Shown here piece by piece: positions 11,466 through 19,591 of a stretch of DNA of 64,000 bases. Numbering within the stretch: position 1 is the stretch's first letter; the number at the start of each line of letters is the position of its first letter. The notes below the pieces were generated by a model. It made no database searches. It saw only the letters and a program-made list of their open reading frames with translations, and was not told where the DNA came from. The translations under genes and the position numbers were made by a program. Where the stretch lies: assembly GCA_034421575.1 (NCBI GenBank), contig DAOUKG010000057.1:1-64000 (forward strand), read 5' to 3'. Source of the DNA: VXLM01 sp034421575 (GTDB lineage Bacteria > Chloroflexota > Dehalococcoidia > Lucifugimonadales > VXLM01).

Positions 11466-11876
11466 CTATCGAAGTAAGGCCACGAATCCGGCCTGCTCGA
11501 AGTCTCGGTCGTAGGCAAGCGCCTCGCTTATGTTCCTCTCTTCCATAACCAGGAAGCTCGCGCAATCTGTGAGGCTCCAAGTCTTGTCCAATCGGGAAGA
11601 GTATAGTTCCACGGCGGCCCTGAATTGAGCATCCGTCTGCGGAACTATTTCAACTTCCGAATTGTTCTCCAATCCTTTGACAAGCTCCACAGCAAGGCTC
11701 CGAAGTTGTTCATCTTTTCCTGACAGGTGGTTGAGCGCCTCGGCCAAGGCCATCTGGGTCGTAACGATTGCAACGGGTCCCAGACTCGCAGCCACCGCCT
11801 TGGCCTGTTCGTGCATTTGGTCGCGTGGATGTAAGAGAGCGATCCAGTGTCCCGAATCCGCGAAGAGTGTTCGCAT
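11466..11876 (-). CDS. PIN-domain protein (VapC-like toxin candidate)
   Basis: This 136-residue protein has the PIN nuclease layout with acidic residues D7 (LFADSGHWIALL), E46 (MALAEALNHL), D104 (WSLTDCASFLVM) and D123/D125 (AYDRDFEQ). VapC toxins use this site with Mg2+ or Mn2+ to cut tRNA or rRNA. Its ATG follows the stop of the upstream TPR gene with no gap (TGA ATG), so translation is very likely coupled. No short VapB-type antitoxin gene is present. The antitoxin role is proposed for the C-terminus of the TPR protein. Confidence 0.85.
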   Translation of the reverse strand: MRTLFADSGHWIALLHPRDQMHEQAKAVAASLGPVAIVTTQMALAEALNHLSGKDEQLRSLAVELVKGLENNSEVEIVPQTDAQFRAAVELYSSRLDKTWSLTDCASFLVMEERNISEALAYDRDFEQAGFVALLR

Positions 11877-13274
11877 TCACTCCATTTCCTTCGGATGACC
11901 ATAGAGATAATGTTTCTTGTTCTGAACCAAGTCGGAGGGGAGCTTGTCCCAGGTATCTGGTGGAACAGACTCCCTGAGCCTCTCGAACATGTCCAAGATA
12001 GACTCTCCGGTGAGGGCCGGTTGCGGAGCTTCCTCACGGCTGAGCATGTCCGCGATATCCTGCGGCAATTTAAGGCTGTGCCTTTCCTCGAAGGCGGCGA
12101 TATCCCCATGGCCGGCACGAAAGACGGACACGACATCCATTCCCATATTACGGGCACTAAGCAGATCCGACCTAGCGTTGTCCCACTGGGATAGGCGCAA
12201 CAGAGCAATGCCCCGATTGGCGTACGCCGCCTGATTGGGTCTTATGCGCACGGCCTGATCATAGTCCTGCATTGCCCGGTCAAAGTCGCCTTTTCGCTCG
12301 TACGCAACTCCACGGTCGTTGTGGGCGTTGGTATTTTGCGGGTCCAAGGCCAAGGCCTTGTCGAAGTCTCGGATCGCACGATCCAGATCGCCTTTCTCCA
12401 AGTAGAGCGAACCGCGGACGGTTCGAGCATACGCGTAGTCGGGATTCAACTGCAAAGCTCTGTCAAAGTCCCGGAGAGCACGGTCAACCTCCCCCTTCTT
12501 AATGAAGACCATGCCCCGCGAGCTATAGGCATAGGCATACTCGCGATCTAACTCCAAGGCCTTTCCGAAATCTCTTTCGGCGTTGTCGAAGTCTCCTTTG
12601 GCGTTATGAGAGGCGCCGCGGCTCAAATAGGTATATGGGTCGCAAGGGTCAATCTTCAAGGCTTGATCATAGTTTTTTATGGCGCTGTCATGATCGCCTC
12701 TCTGGGAGTGAATGGTACCTATGCTGGTATATGCGTCGGCATTGTCAGGGTCTAGGATCAGCGCCTCACCATAGTCCCTGATAGCATGGTCATGCAGCCC
12801 CATATTCTTTAGCGCGTGCCCGCGGTAGAGGTGTGCGCCGGCATTGCCGGGTCCCAGTTCCAACGCCTTGCTGTAATCTTGGGCGGCCCGGTCGTAGTCA
12901 CGTTTCTTGAAGTGAACGTTGGCGCGATTGTTATACGCCTCGGATTTAGGTTCAAGGGCAAGAGCTGTGTTGAAGTCCTGAAGCGCCAGATCGAGTTTGC
13001 CCATACTTTCATATGCAGCGCCACGATTGACATAGGCCTCGGCTGTCTGCGAGTTAAGTTCGATAGCCCTAGTGTAATTGGCAATAGCGTTCTCATAGTC
13101 CTTCTTCTCTTGTAAGGAAAGTGCCAAGTCAAACAGAGAATTGTAGTCGCTGCTAGGTTCAGAAGACTCTGAGCCAGTCTGGATAACAAATTCCCCAGCG
13201 GCCGGACGCGTGAGTTGAGGCGCTCTCCTTCTCTGAGTTTCTATGGAGGGAATAGGTTCTGTTACTGTAACCAT
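11877..13274 (-). CDS. 10-TPR protein with antitoxin-like C-terminal tail
   Basis: The 465-residue protein carries about ten consecutive 34-residue tetratricopeptide repeats (roughly residues 42-380), with repeated patterns such as AY.NRG..Y...G..D.A..D...AL.L.P. A different C-terminal part follows: a DIADMLSREE segment, then SILDMFERLRESVP, DTWDKLPSDL and HYLYGHPKE. That last motif resembles the end of short proteins that often precede PIN-domain toxins (my recollection, not a search). The gene is directly followed by the PIN gene without a gap. Base composition is lower in GC than neighbouring genes, which suggests transfer. No signal peptide is seen. Confidence 0.8.
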   Translation of the reverse strand: MVTVTEPIPSIETQRRRAPQLTRPAAGEFVIQTGSESSEPSSDYNSLFDLALSLQEKKDYENAIANYTRAIELNSQTAEAYVNRGAAYESMGKLDLALQDFNTALALEPKSEAYNNRANVHFKKRDYDRAAQDYSKALELGPGNAGAHLYRGHALKNMGLHDHAIRDYGEALILDPDNADAYTSIGTIHSQRGDHDSAIKNYDQALKIDPCDPYTYLSRGASHNAKGDFDNAERDFGKALELDREYAYAYSSRGMVFIKKGEVDRALRDFDRALQLNPDYAYARTVRGSLYLEKGDLDRAIRDFDKALALDPQNTNAHNDRGVAYERKGDFDRAMQDYDQAVRIRPNQAAYANRGIALLRLSQWDNARSDLLSARNMGMDVVSVFRAGHGDIAAFEERHSLKLPQDIADMLSREEAPQPALTGESILDMFERLRESVPPDTWDKLPSDLVQNKKHYLYGHPKEME

Positions 13275-13403
13275 AGCTCACCTCACTATGAGGTTCTCGC
13301 TGGGGCCTAATGAGGCCATTGTACAACATGGTGTGGAGAAACTACCGCCGCGAGCCTTCTCTAGAAGGTGTATTGATGGTATCGGACGTGGAGGGGCAGA
13401 GCC

Positions 13404-14267
13404 TTACTGTATCGGGCGCATCCGGACGCTGACCTCCAGGAGGCTGTCGGTGTTGCCCACGAAGACGCCGCGAGTGGGGGAAACGTCGTCGTAGTCGCGG
13501 CCAACGGCGACGCGCACCCTTCGCTCGCTGGGGAGTTTCGGGTTCGTGGGGTCGAACTCCGTCCAGCCGAGCTCGGGGAGGTAACACTCCGCCCAGGCAT
13601 GGGTGGCCGACTGCTGGGCGACCATGCCGGTCTTCCGGGCGGACACATAGCCTGAGACGTAGCGGGTCGGCACTCCCCATGAGCGCGCTATAGCAATCAT
13701 GACGTGGGCGTAGTCTTGGCAGACGCCCTGGCCGGTCTCAAGGATATGGGCGATGGGGGAGACGGCCGACGTGCTCCCCGGCACGTAGTCGAAGCTCTGA
13801 TGGATCGCGTCGCGCAGGCGCACCAGGGACTGCAGGGGGTCGTCGCCCGGCGAGATGCCGTGACGGTTGACGTAGTCGGTGAGCATGGGGGTGGGCTGGG
13901 CGAATACGCTGGGGCGTGTGAACTCCCACTGGGTGAAGGCTTCCTTCCAAGTGCGCATCTCTTCCCATGCGCCGTTCCCCAAGGAGTCCGGCAGCGGCGG
14001 AGAGTGAGTGGTCTCGACGGTGGAGCGAGAGGCTATCTCCAGGGTTGCGTGCTCGCGGTGGATGTTGAGGACGTGCTTCGTGTTGCCAAAGCCGTCCGTC
14101 TCGGCGTTGAGGGACGACAAGGGGTTCGTTCTAACTTCGAAACTCAGCAGTCGCTGACCTGAGTCGTCGCGGGGCCTCATGCACAGCGACATGACGCTGT
14201 GGCGGATAGGCACGGAGTAGACGTAGTGAGAGACGTGCTCGATGTCGTAGCGTACCGAGTCAGGCAT
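13404..14267 (-). CDS. transglutaminase-like protein of the alpha-E/ATP-grasp cluster
   Basis: This 287-residue protein has an N-terminal beta domain (YDIEHVSHYVYSVPIRHSVM, typical of Bact_transglu_N) and a transglutaminase core with Cys in GQGVCQDYAHV, His in THAWAECYLP and Asp in WTEFDPTN. These give the Cys-His-Asp triad of a peptidase or amide-forming enzyme. It is the last gene of the conserved cluster with alpha-E (4 bp upstream) and circularly permuted ATP-grasp proteins. That cluster is predicted from genome context to make or trim a peptide-like modification; no product has been shown to my knowledge. Confidence 0.92.
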   Translation of the reverse strand: MPDSVRYDIEHVSHYVYSVPIRHSVMSLCMRPRDDSGQRLLSFEVRTNPLSSLNAETDGFGNTKHVLNIHREHATLEIASRSTVETTHSPPLPDSLGNGAWEEMRTWKEAFTQWEFTRPSVFAQPTPMLTDYVNRHGISPGDDPLQSLVRLRDAIHQSFDYVPGSTSAVSPIAHILETGQGVCQDYAHVMIAIARSWGVPTRYVSGYVSARKTGMVAQQSATHAWAECYLPELGWTEFDPTNPKLPSERRVRVAVGRDYDDVSPTRGVFVGNTDSLLEVSVRMRPIQ

Positions 14268-14271
14268 CGTG

Positions 14272-15237
14272 TCAGCGAACGGGGAAGTCTTCTATGGCGT
14301 ATTCGAAGTATGCTGCGTTGACGAGGCCATGAAGATCGCGACCGAACTCGCGCACCCGTTTCAGAAGACCCCGGTGGTCATCGGTATCGGGCCAGTCGTA
14401 ATGGACGAGGGCTCCCATACGTCCCGCGAGTCTCTGGGCCTCACCTCCGGTGCGCTCGTCCGAACCGAGGCCGAGTGAGGCAAGGTTCGCCGCCATCATG
14501 TCCAGTGTCCGGGACAAGGAATGGGGAATGAGCGGGTCGGAGACGAGCAGGTCGAGGACCTGCCCGGACTGGACTTCGACGCTGTACTTCCGGTTGTAGG
14601 CTTCGAAGGCGTGGTAGGCGCGGAGCAGGGTCGTCCAGTCGGTGTCGGAGTCTTCCTCGACCTCCGTTTCGACATCGAGCTGGAAGAGCAGGAGCGCGAC
14701 CAGAAGCTGGGACCGCTCGATGGCGCGACCCAGCTGCAGGAACTCCCAGCCCTCGTCACGGTACATGGTCGCCTCGGCCACGCCCGCGAAGGTATCGATC
14801 TCAGCGGACGTTTCGGAGTAGAAGTTCTCAGGGGAGACGCGCCAGATATTCTGGATGTCGAGCTGCTGAATCCGCAGGTATGCCAGATTGAGGTGAGTCC
14901 ACATTTCGGCGCTGATGCAGTTGCGCATCTGCCGGGCGTTCTCCCTGCCCAAGGCGAAGCAACTCCAAACGGAATCGGGGTTCGTGCGCTCAAACGTGAG
15001 GTCGTCCGCGAGGGTATATGAGTCGGCGAGGGTGTACTCGTCGCTGTCGAGCTCGATGATCCCCAGGGGCGGCTGACGCCTCATGCTGCCATAGATGCGC
15101 TTCCAACCGAAGTAGATTTCCTCTACTGGCCGGTCGACCAGCGCTTCGGTCTGCAATCGCAGCAGTCGGCACAGGTGCTCGGCCCGCTCAAGATAGCGGC
15201 CCATCCAGTAGAGTCCCTGCGCGCTGCGAGAGAGCAT
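14272..15237 (-). CDS. alpha-E domain protein
   Basis: This 321-residue, almost all-helical protein begins MLSRSAQGLYWMGRYLERAE, the signature start of the alpha-E family, and has the conserved LLRLQTEALV...R, RENARQMRNCISAEMWTHLN and GRAIERSQ segments. The biochemical role is unknown. The family occurs almost only beside circularly permuted ATP-grasp and transglutaminase genes, and some homologues are fused to them. Here the downstream neighbour is the transglutaminase. The ATP-grasp gene lies upstream but is separated by 1.2 kb of inserted genes. Confidence 0.93.
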   Translation of the reverse strand: MLSRSAQGLYWMGRYLERAEHLCRLLRLQTEALVDRPVEEIYFGWKRIYGSMRRQPPLGIIELDSDEYTLADSYTLADDLTFERTNPDSVWSCFALGRENARQMRNCISAEMWTHLNLAYLRIQQLDIQNIWRVSPENFYSETSAEIDTFAGVAEATMYRDEGWEFLQLGRAIERSQLLVALLLFQLDVETEVEEDSDTDWTTLLRAYHAFEAYNRKYSVEVQSGQVLDLLVSDPLIPHSLSRTLDMMAANLASLGLGSDERTGGEAQRLAGRMGALVHYDWPDTDDHRGLLKRVREFGRDLHGLVNAAYFEYAIEDFPVR

Positions 15238-15414
15238 TTCGTCTAGTCCTCCAATACCCGGAATTTCTTGCCGACCGGCTGGACTTAACCAGGGTCGACT
15301 CGCCTTTGACCGACCTGTCCATGCGGTCGGGCGATAGCTTACTACAACATACGAGACCAGATAAAGAAGTGCTATAATTCACCGTAGAAGGGGAAAGCTG
15401 GCAGGACGGACTCC

Positions 15415-15669
15415 ATGAAGCACTACAAGCTACGCTACGTAATGCACGACCCCTCGGAAGAGACCGAGGACAAGTACCTGGCCGAGATTCCCGTCCTCCC
15501 CGGGTGCAGGGCCTGGGGAGATACGCCGGAAGAAGCGCTGGACATCCTCTCAAGCGTAGCCGCCGCAACCATCGAGGTCTGCGTAGAGCGAGGGTACGAG
15601 TTACCCGCCGAGGTGCGGGCCTCGCTGATCGACGCCACGACCGCCAACGAGGTCTTGGTGGCCGTTTGA
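15415..15669 (+). CDS. hicB: HicB-like antitoxin
   Basis: This 84-residue protein has the HicB partial RNase-H-like fold: YLAEIPVLPGCRAWGDTPEEAL is the family motif. HicB antitoxins bind and block HicA and usually repress their own promoter through a separate DNA-binding tail. Here the protein ends soon after the core, so any DNA binding would need another protein. Its TGA overlaps the HicA start by four bases. The pair is on the opposite strand to the surrounding ATP-grasp/alpha-E genes. Confidence 0.88.
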   Translation: MKHYKLRYVMHDPSEETEDKYLAEIPVLPGCRAWGDTPEEALDILSSVAAATIEVCVERGYELPAEVRASLIDATTANEVLVAV

Positions 15670-15875
15670 ACTACAGGGAACTCACCCGCAAACTGAGGAG
15701 CCTCGGCTGTGATTTCGCTCGCCAGGGGAAGGGTGACCATGAGATTTGGGCAAATGATGCTACCAAATCTACGACTGCGATACCGAACTGGCGAGGCAGA
15801 GACCTCAAGCCCGGCACGGTAAGGGCGGTCATACGGGATCTGGGTATATCGAAGGACGAGTTTGACCGCGCGTAG
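15666..15875 (+). CDS. hicA: HicA-like mRNA interferase toxin
   Basis: The 69-residue protein starts at TTG 15666, overlapping the hicB stop (TTGA). It shows YRELTRKLRSLGCDFARQGKG, then D-H-E-I-W, with the catalytic His at about residue 25, and the C-terminal DLKPGTVRAVIRDLGIS that closes the double-stranded-RNA-binding-like fold. HicA cuts mRNA when free of HicB. Gene order is antitoxin then toxin, the reverse of E. coli hicAB but common elsewhere. A longer frame reaches 15504, but that part overlaps hicB. Confidence 0.87.
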   Translation: MNYRELTRKLRSLGCDFARQGKGDHEIWANDATKSTTAIPNWRGRDLKPGTVRAVIRDLGISKDEFDRA

Positions 15876-15914
15876 CGGTGCGTTTCCCTCCCCTTGATCG
15901 TCGATCGGCTCCGA

Positions 15915-16268
15915 TCACTTCAACAGTCCTGAGACGGGGATGAGTCGCTGGCCGTAGGGGTCTACTGCCAGAAACGTGCCTTCCAGTGTGTATGCGCCGA
16001 GCAGGGCGGTGTCGTCTTCGCCGAAGATCACCCAGGTGGTGGTCTCCCTGTCAGCTACTCTCGCCCTCGCCTCGGCCATGTCCAACTCCACCCGCTGCCC
16101 CCCTGCGTATTCGAAGGTCTCTCGCTTGGTCGGGGCGATTCCGAGCCGCCTGAGGATGGCGCCGGGAACAACGGTCGTTGTTGCGCCGGTATCAACCAGG
16201 GCTTCCATAGTTTCGTAGCTTTCGCCGCCCAGGTCGCCTATGGCGATTTCCACGCTGAAGGTCTCCAT
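15915..16268 (-). CDS. clan AA (retropepsin-like) aspartic protease
   Basis: This 117-residue protein has the single-lobe retropepsin pattern: ALVDTGATTTVVP (D26-T-G-A), a hydrophobic strand, and a later LLGAYTLEG corresponding to the hydrophobic-G segment. Such enzymes act as homodimers with one Asp from each chain. ATG 16268 is chosen because AGGAGCGG lies upstream; the frame is open to 16295. The role in bacteria is unknown, and small copies often lie beside toxin-antitoxin genes. It sits with hicBA inside the ATP-grasp/alpha-E cluster. Confidence 0.82.
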   Translation of the reverse strand: METFSVEIAIGDLGGESYETMEALVDTGATTTVVPGAILRRLGIAPTKRETFEYAGGQRVELDMAEARARVADRETTTWVIFGEDDTALLGAYTLEGTFLAVDPYGQRLIPVSGLLK

Positions 16269-16305
16269 CTTACCGCTCCTGAGAAAATGAAGCATTGCAG
16301 ATAAG

Positions 16306-16456
16306 CTTATACCAATTCATTTGGACGGGGCCGTATTGTGACTAATCGGCTTTCTGGATTCCGGCCCCGTATCGGGGTACGGGGCAAGCTCTACGCGGGA
16401 ATGACGGTAGGCTGTGTGTCGAGCGCTCTCACGAAGTCTGGACAGTTACTCTTCCA
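16306..16456. repeat. nested repeat elements at the ATP-grasp gene 3' end
   Basis: From 16306 the sequence ataccaattcatttgg begins the tataccaatt family, also found at 23700, 41370 and 45430. It contains gattccggccccgtatcggg. From about 16406 the right half of the 113-bp MITE family follows (gctctcacgaagtctg, gacagttact). The MITE end includes the TAA stop codon of the ATP-grasp gene. Confidence 0.75.
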
Positions 16457-17906
16457 GAACCCAAAAGTCCTTGCCGCCGCCGCCCTGGCTGGAGTTCACC
16501 ACGAGGCTGCCTCGACGGAGGGCGACGCGGCAGAATGCGCCGGGGACGATGCGGGTCTTGCGTCCGTGGAGGACGAAGGGGCGGAGATCGACGTGGCGGG
16601 GCTCGAACTGGCCGTCGATGACGCAGGGGGCGCGGGAAAGGTCGAGCACGGGCTGGGAAATGAAGTCGGGCGGGTTGGCACGGACCTGCTTGGCGTACTC
16701 ATCGCGCTCTTCGGCGGTCGAGTGCGGGCCGATCAGCATCCCGTACCCTCCAGACTCGCCCACGCGCTTGACCACGAGGTCCTGCAGGTTGTCCAACGTA
16801 TATTCGAGGTCATCGGGCCGGCGGCACAGGCGGGTGTCGACGTTTGCCAGAATCGGCTCCTCGGACAGGTAGTAGCGGATCATGTCGGGCACGTAGGCGT
16901 AGACGCTCTTATCGTCGGCAACGCCCGTTCCGGGCGCGTTCACGAGGGACACGTTGCCGAGCTTGTAGGCATGAATGAGGCCCGGCACGCCGAGCAGCGA
17001 GTCGGGGCGGAACACGAGTGGGTCTACGAAGTCGTCGTCCACGCGGCGGTAGATCACGTCAACGCGGCGCAGGCCCTTCGTGGTCCGCATATAGACGAAC
17101 CCGTCGTTGACGAGCAGGTCGCGTCCCTCGACGAGCTCCGCGCCGATCTCATGGGCGAGGAACACGTGCTCGTAGAAGGCGGAGTTGTACACCCCCGGAG
17201 TAAGGAGGACGATCGTTGGATCGGTACGTCCCACAGGGGCCAGCTCCTGCAGAGTCTGCAGGAGCACCTGTCCGTAGTGCTCGATCTCCTGCACCTTCAC
17301 GGCTCGATACAAGCGGCGCAGGCTTGCCTTGGCCGTCTTGCGGTTCGCGAGCATGTAGGAAACGCCTGAGGGGACACGCAGGTTGTCTTCGAGCACCTTG
17401 AAACCGTCGTTGGTGCGCACGAGGTCGGTGCCGCAGATGGCGACCCACGTGCCGTAGGGGGCGGAGAAGCCGCGCATCTCGATGCGGTATTGCGGACAGC
17501 CGCGCACCACGTCGACCGGAATCACACCGTCGTCGACGATGCGTGGCACGCCGAAGCGGTCGTTGCTGCGGGAGGGGCCGTACACGTCCTCGAGGAAGAG
17601 GTTGAGGGCCTTGAGGCGTTGGGTCAGCCCCGCTTCGATCTCTCGCCAGTCGGGGGCGGACATCACGCGGGGGATGCTGTCGACGGGGATTATCCGCTCG
17701 TCGGCCTCGTCGTCGCCGTATACCGTGAAGGTGATGCCCTCATTCGAGAACGAGCGGGCGACCCGCTCTTGGATGCTGGCGAGCTCCTCGGCTGTGAACT
17801 GCGTCAGCGTCTCATAGAGCTGCCGGCAATGATCCCGCGGGGTGCCGTCCTGCAGGAACATCTCGTCGTAGATGGCCGGGTCGAGATTGTAGTTTTCGAA
17901 GTCCAT
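16446..17906 (-). CDS. circularly permuted ATP-grasp protein
   Basis: This 486-residue protein belongs to the circularly permuted ATP-grasp (CPATPGRASP) family. It shows MDFENYNLDPAIYDEMF at the start, GVYNSAFYEHVFLAHEIGAE, LLVNDGFVYMRTTKGLRRVD, VVKRVGESGGYGM and the ending NSSQGGGGKDFWVLEE. These hold the ATP- and Mg-binding residues. It is predicted to form an amide or peptide bond, working with alpha-E and transglutaminase-like partners encoded downstream on the same strand. Unlike the usual tight operon, a hicBA pair and a protease lie between it and alpha-E. The stop codon lies inside a repeat. Confidence 0.94.
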   Translation of the reverse strand: MDFENYNLDPAIYDEMFLQDGTPRDHCRQLYETLTQFTAEELASIQERVARSFSNEGITFTVYGDDEADERIIPVDSIPRVMSAPDWREIEAGLTQRLKALNLFLEDVYGPSRSNDRFGVPRIVDDGVIPVDVVRGCPQYRIEMRGFSAPYGTWVAICGTDLVRTNDGFKVLEDNLRVPSGVSYMLANRKTAKASLRRLYRAVKVQEIEHYGQVLLQTLQELAPVGRTDPTIVLLTPGVYNSAFYEHVFLAHEIGAELVEGRDLLVNDGFVYMRTTKGLRRVDVIYRRVDDDFVDPLVFRPDSLLGVPGLIHAYKLGNVSLVNAPGTGVADDKSVYAYVPDMIRYYLSEEPILANVDTRLCRRPDDLEYTLDNLQDLVVKRVGESGGYGMLIGPHSTAEERDEYAKQVRANPPDFISQPVLDLSRAPCVIDGQFEPRHVDLRPFVLHGRKTRIVPGAFCRVALRRGSLVVNSSQGGGGKDFWVLEE

Positions 17907-18362
17907 GGTTGTGGTTCACCCGTTCTCGCAGTGACGGTATTCTACCATTGTGTGGAAGGTGGTGGAGCGCGGAGAGGGCTTCTGGATTCCGGCATTCGCC
18001 GGAATGACGGTGGGGGTGGGACGGGCGTTTTACCCTCACCCCAACCCTCTCCCGCGAACGGGAGAGGGGGTAAGGCAAAGATCTACCTTCGCGGAATGAC
18101 GGTGGGGGGTGGGTGGGTCTTCTACCCTCACCCCCGCCCCCGTATCAAGTGCGGGGCAGGCTCTCTCCCGTGAACGGGAGAGGGGGTAAGAGAGCCTTCG
18201 ACAGGCTCAGGCCGAACGTACTATCTCGTGGTTGCCGGCAGTTACTGACACCCCTACACGGCCCCGCGCGCGGGGCATAACGCTGCTCAGGGCGAGCGGG
18301 TGATAAGCGGCTAGAGGTGACCCAAAACACTTCGAGAACACCCACAGAGGTGTGTCGGATGG
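17907..18362. repeat. intergenic repeat block
   Basis: No gene is seen. The block has ggattccggcattcgccgga at 17984, two ccctctcccg...gggagaggg palindromes (18045-18070 and 18160-18188), the cttcgacaggctcaggccga family (18198), ccccgcgcgcggggcataac (18262) and cccaaaacacttcgagaaca (18320), whose end matches 40457-40476. Both strands of some motifs are present, consistent with repeated insertions. Confidence 0.8.
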
Positions 18363-19523
18363 CTACCAGTTGGTGATTGCGCCGTCGCTGCGGGTGAGGT
18401 AGGGGACGTAGCCGCTGGGAGTCCACGCCTTTGCCTCGGCGACGTCCATGTCGATCTCGACACCGAGACCGGGACGGTCGGTGGAGAAGGCGTAGCCGTC
18501 CTCGAAGTCGATCTGAACGGGGAAGAGGTCGGTCTCGTAGGTGCCGGGGGCCTTGGGCATCTCCTGGACGCCGACGTTCGACGAGGCCATGCAGAGGGCG
18601 ACGCACGCAGCGGCGCTGACGGGGCCGAGGGGGTTATGCGGGGCGATGTCGATGTAGTGCGTCTCCGCCCAGTGGGTGATCTTGAGCGCCTCCGTAATGC
18701 CGCCGACGTTGCACAGGTCGATGCGGGCGAAGCTGATGAGCTCCTCCTCGATCACCTCGCGGAACTGCCACTTGTTCGACCACTGCTCGCCGGCGGCTAT
18801 GGGCACGTTGACGTGTCGCGCCAGTGTGCGGTAGCTGCCGGGATTCTCGGCGCGGAGGGGGTCCTCGATGAAGAAGGGATTGTACTTCTCGACCCTGCGG
18901 CAGAAGTTCGTGACGTAGTGAGTATCGAGGCGGGTGTGCACGTCGAAGGCGATCTGGATATCGGGGCCGACGGCCTCGCGCACCCTTGCCATCTGCTCCT
19001 CGCCCACCTCTATCGACTTCATGGGGTCGAGGATGCCCGTCTCCCGGACCTCCAGCGTCCCTCCGGTCTCCGGCTGCCCCCAGCGTACGAACTTCCAGCC
19101 CTTCTCGACGTGCTCGACGCAGTTCTCGATCAGTTTGTCGGTCGAGTTGCCCTGGCAGTGTGGATAGCAGACGACCTTGTCCCGCACGGGGCCTCCCAGC
19201 AGCTTGTACACGGGGACGCCAAGAGCCTTGCCCTTGATATCCCACAGGGCGATGTCGATGGCGCTGATGGCGCAGGAGTAGACGCCGGTTGCGGGGAAGA
19301 AGTTGCGGCGGAACATGTGCTGCCACAGGCGCTCGGTGCTGAGAGGGTCCTCGCCGATTACGAGATCAGCGAGGTGCTCGACCGCCTTGGCGACGGCCTG
19401 GCCCGTGCGAGTCATGCCAACCTCGCCGAGGCCGTAGATGCCAGCGTCGGTATCGACTCGTACGAAGAACCCGCCGAAGGGGCCTGTATTGACGGGTATG
19501 GGGGTGATCTTGGTGACTTTCAT
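18363..19523 (-). CDS. mandelate racemase/muconate lactonizing (enolase superfamily) enzyme
   Basis: The 386-residue protein has the enolase-superfamily capping domain and barrel. Metal and base residues are visible: D and H in IAFDVHTRLD, E in FFIEDPLRAEN, E in IAAGEQWSNKWQF, and H in DIAPHNPLGPVS. This H-type metal site and the HNPLGPVS motif are typical of acid-sugar dehydratases such as D-galactonate dehydratase. The exact sugar acid is not clear. Paralogous families of these enzymes are a hallmark of SAR202-type genomes. Repeat-rich DNA lies downstream, and a DUF262 gene lies upstream on the same strand. Confidence 0.92.
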   Translation of the reverse strand: MKVTKITPIPVNTGPFGGFFVRVDTDAGIYGLGEVGMTRTGQAVAKAVEHLADLVIGEDPLSTERLWQHMFRRNFFPATGVYSCAISAIDIALWDIKGKALGVPVYKLLGGPVRDKVVCYPHCQGNSTDKLIENCVEHVEKGWKFVRWGQPETGGTLEVRETGILDPMKSIEVGEEQMARVREAVGPDIQIAFDVHTRLDTHYVTNFCRRVEKYNPFFIEDPLRAENPGSYRTLARHVNVPIAAGEQWSNKWQFREVIEEELISFARIDLCNVGGITEALKITHWAETHYIDIAPHNPLGPVSAAACVALCMASSNVGVQEMPKAPGTYETDLFPVQIDFEDGYAFSTDRPGLGVEIDMDVAEAKAWTPSGYVPYLTRSDGAITNW

Positions 19524-19591
19524 GTGGGGCTCCGGGAAGAAAGTAGAGGTAGGGAGAGTTATTCATGGTGCCCTCCGCGGCTCTTCGCACC

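Noticed and set aside
17984..18190. Possible attC/integron-like array from paired palindromes
   Set aside because: There is no integrase, no conserved core sites and no cassette genes between the palindromes; they are the genome's dispersed repeats.
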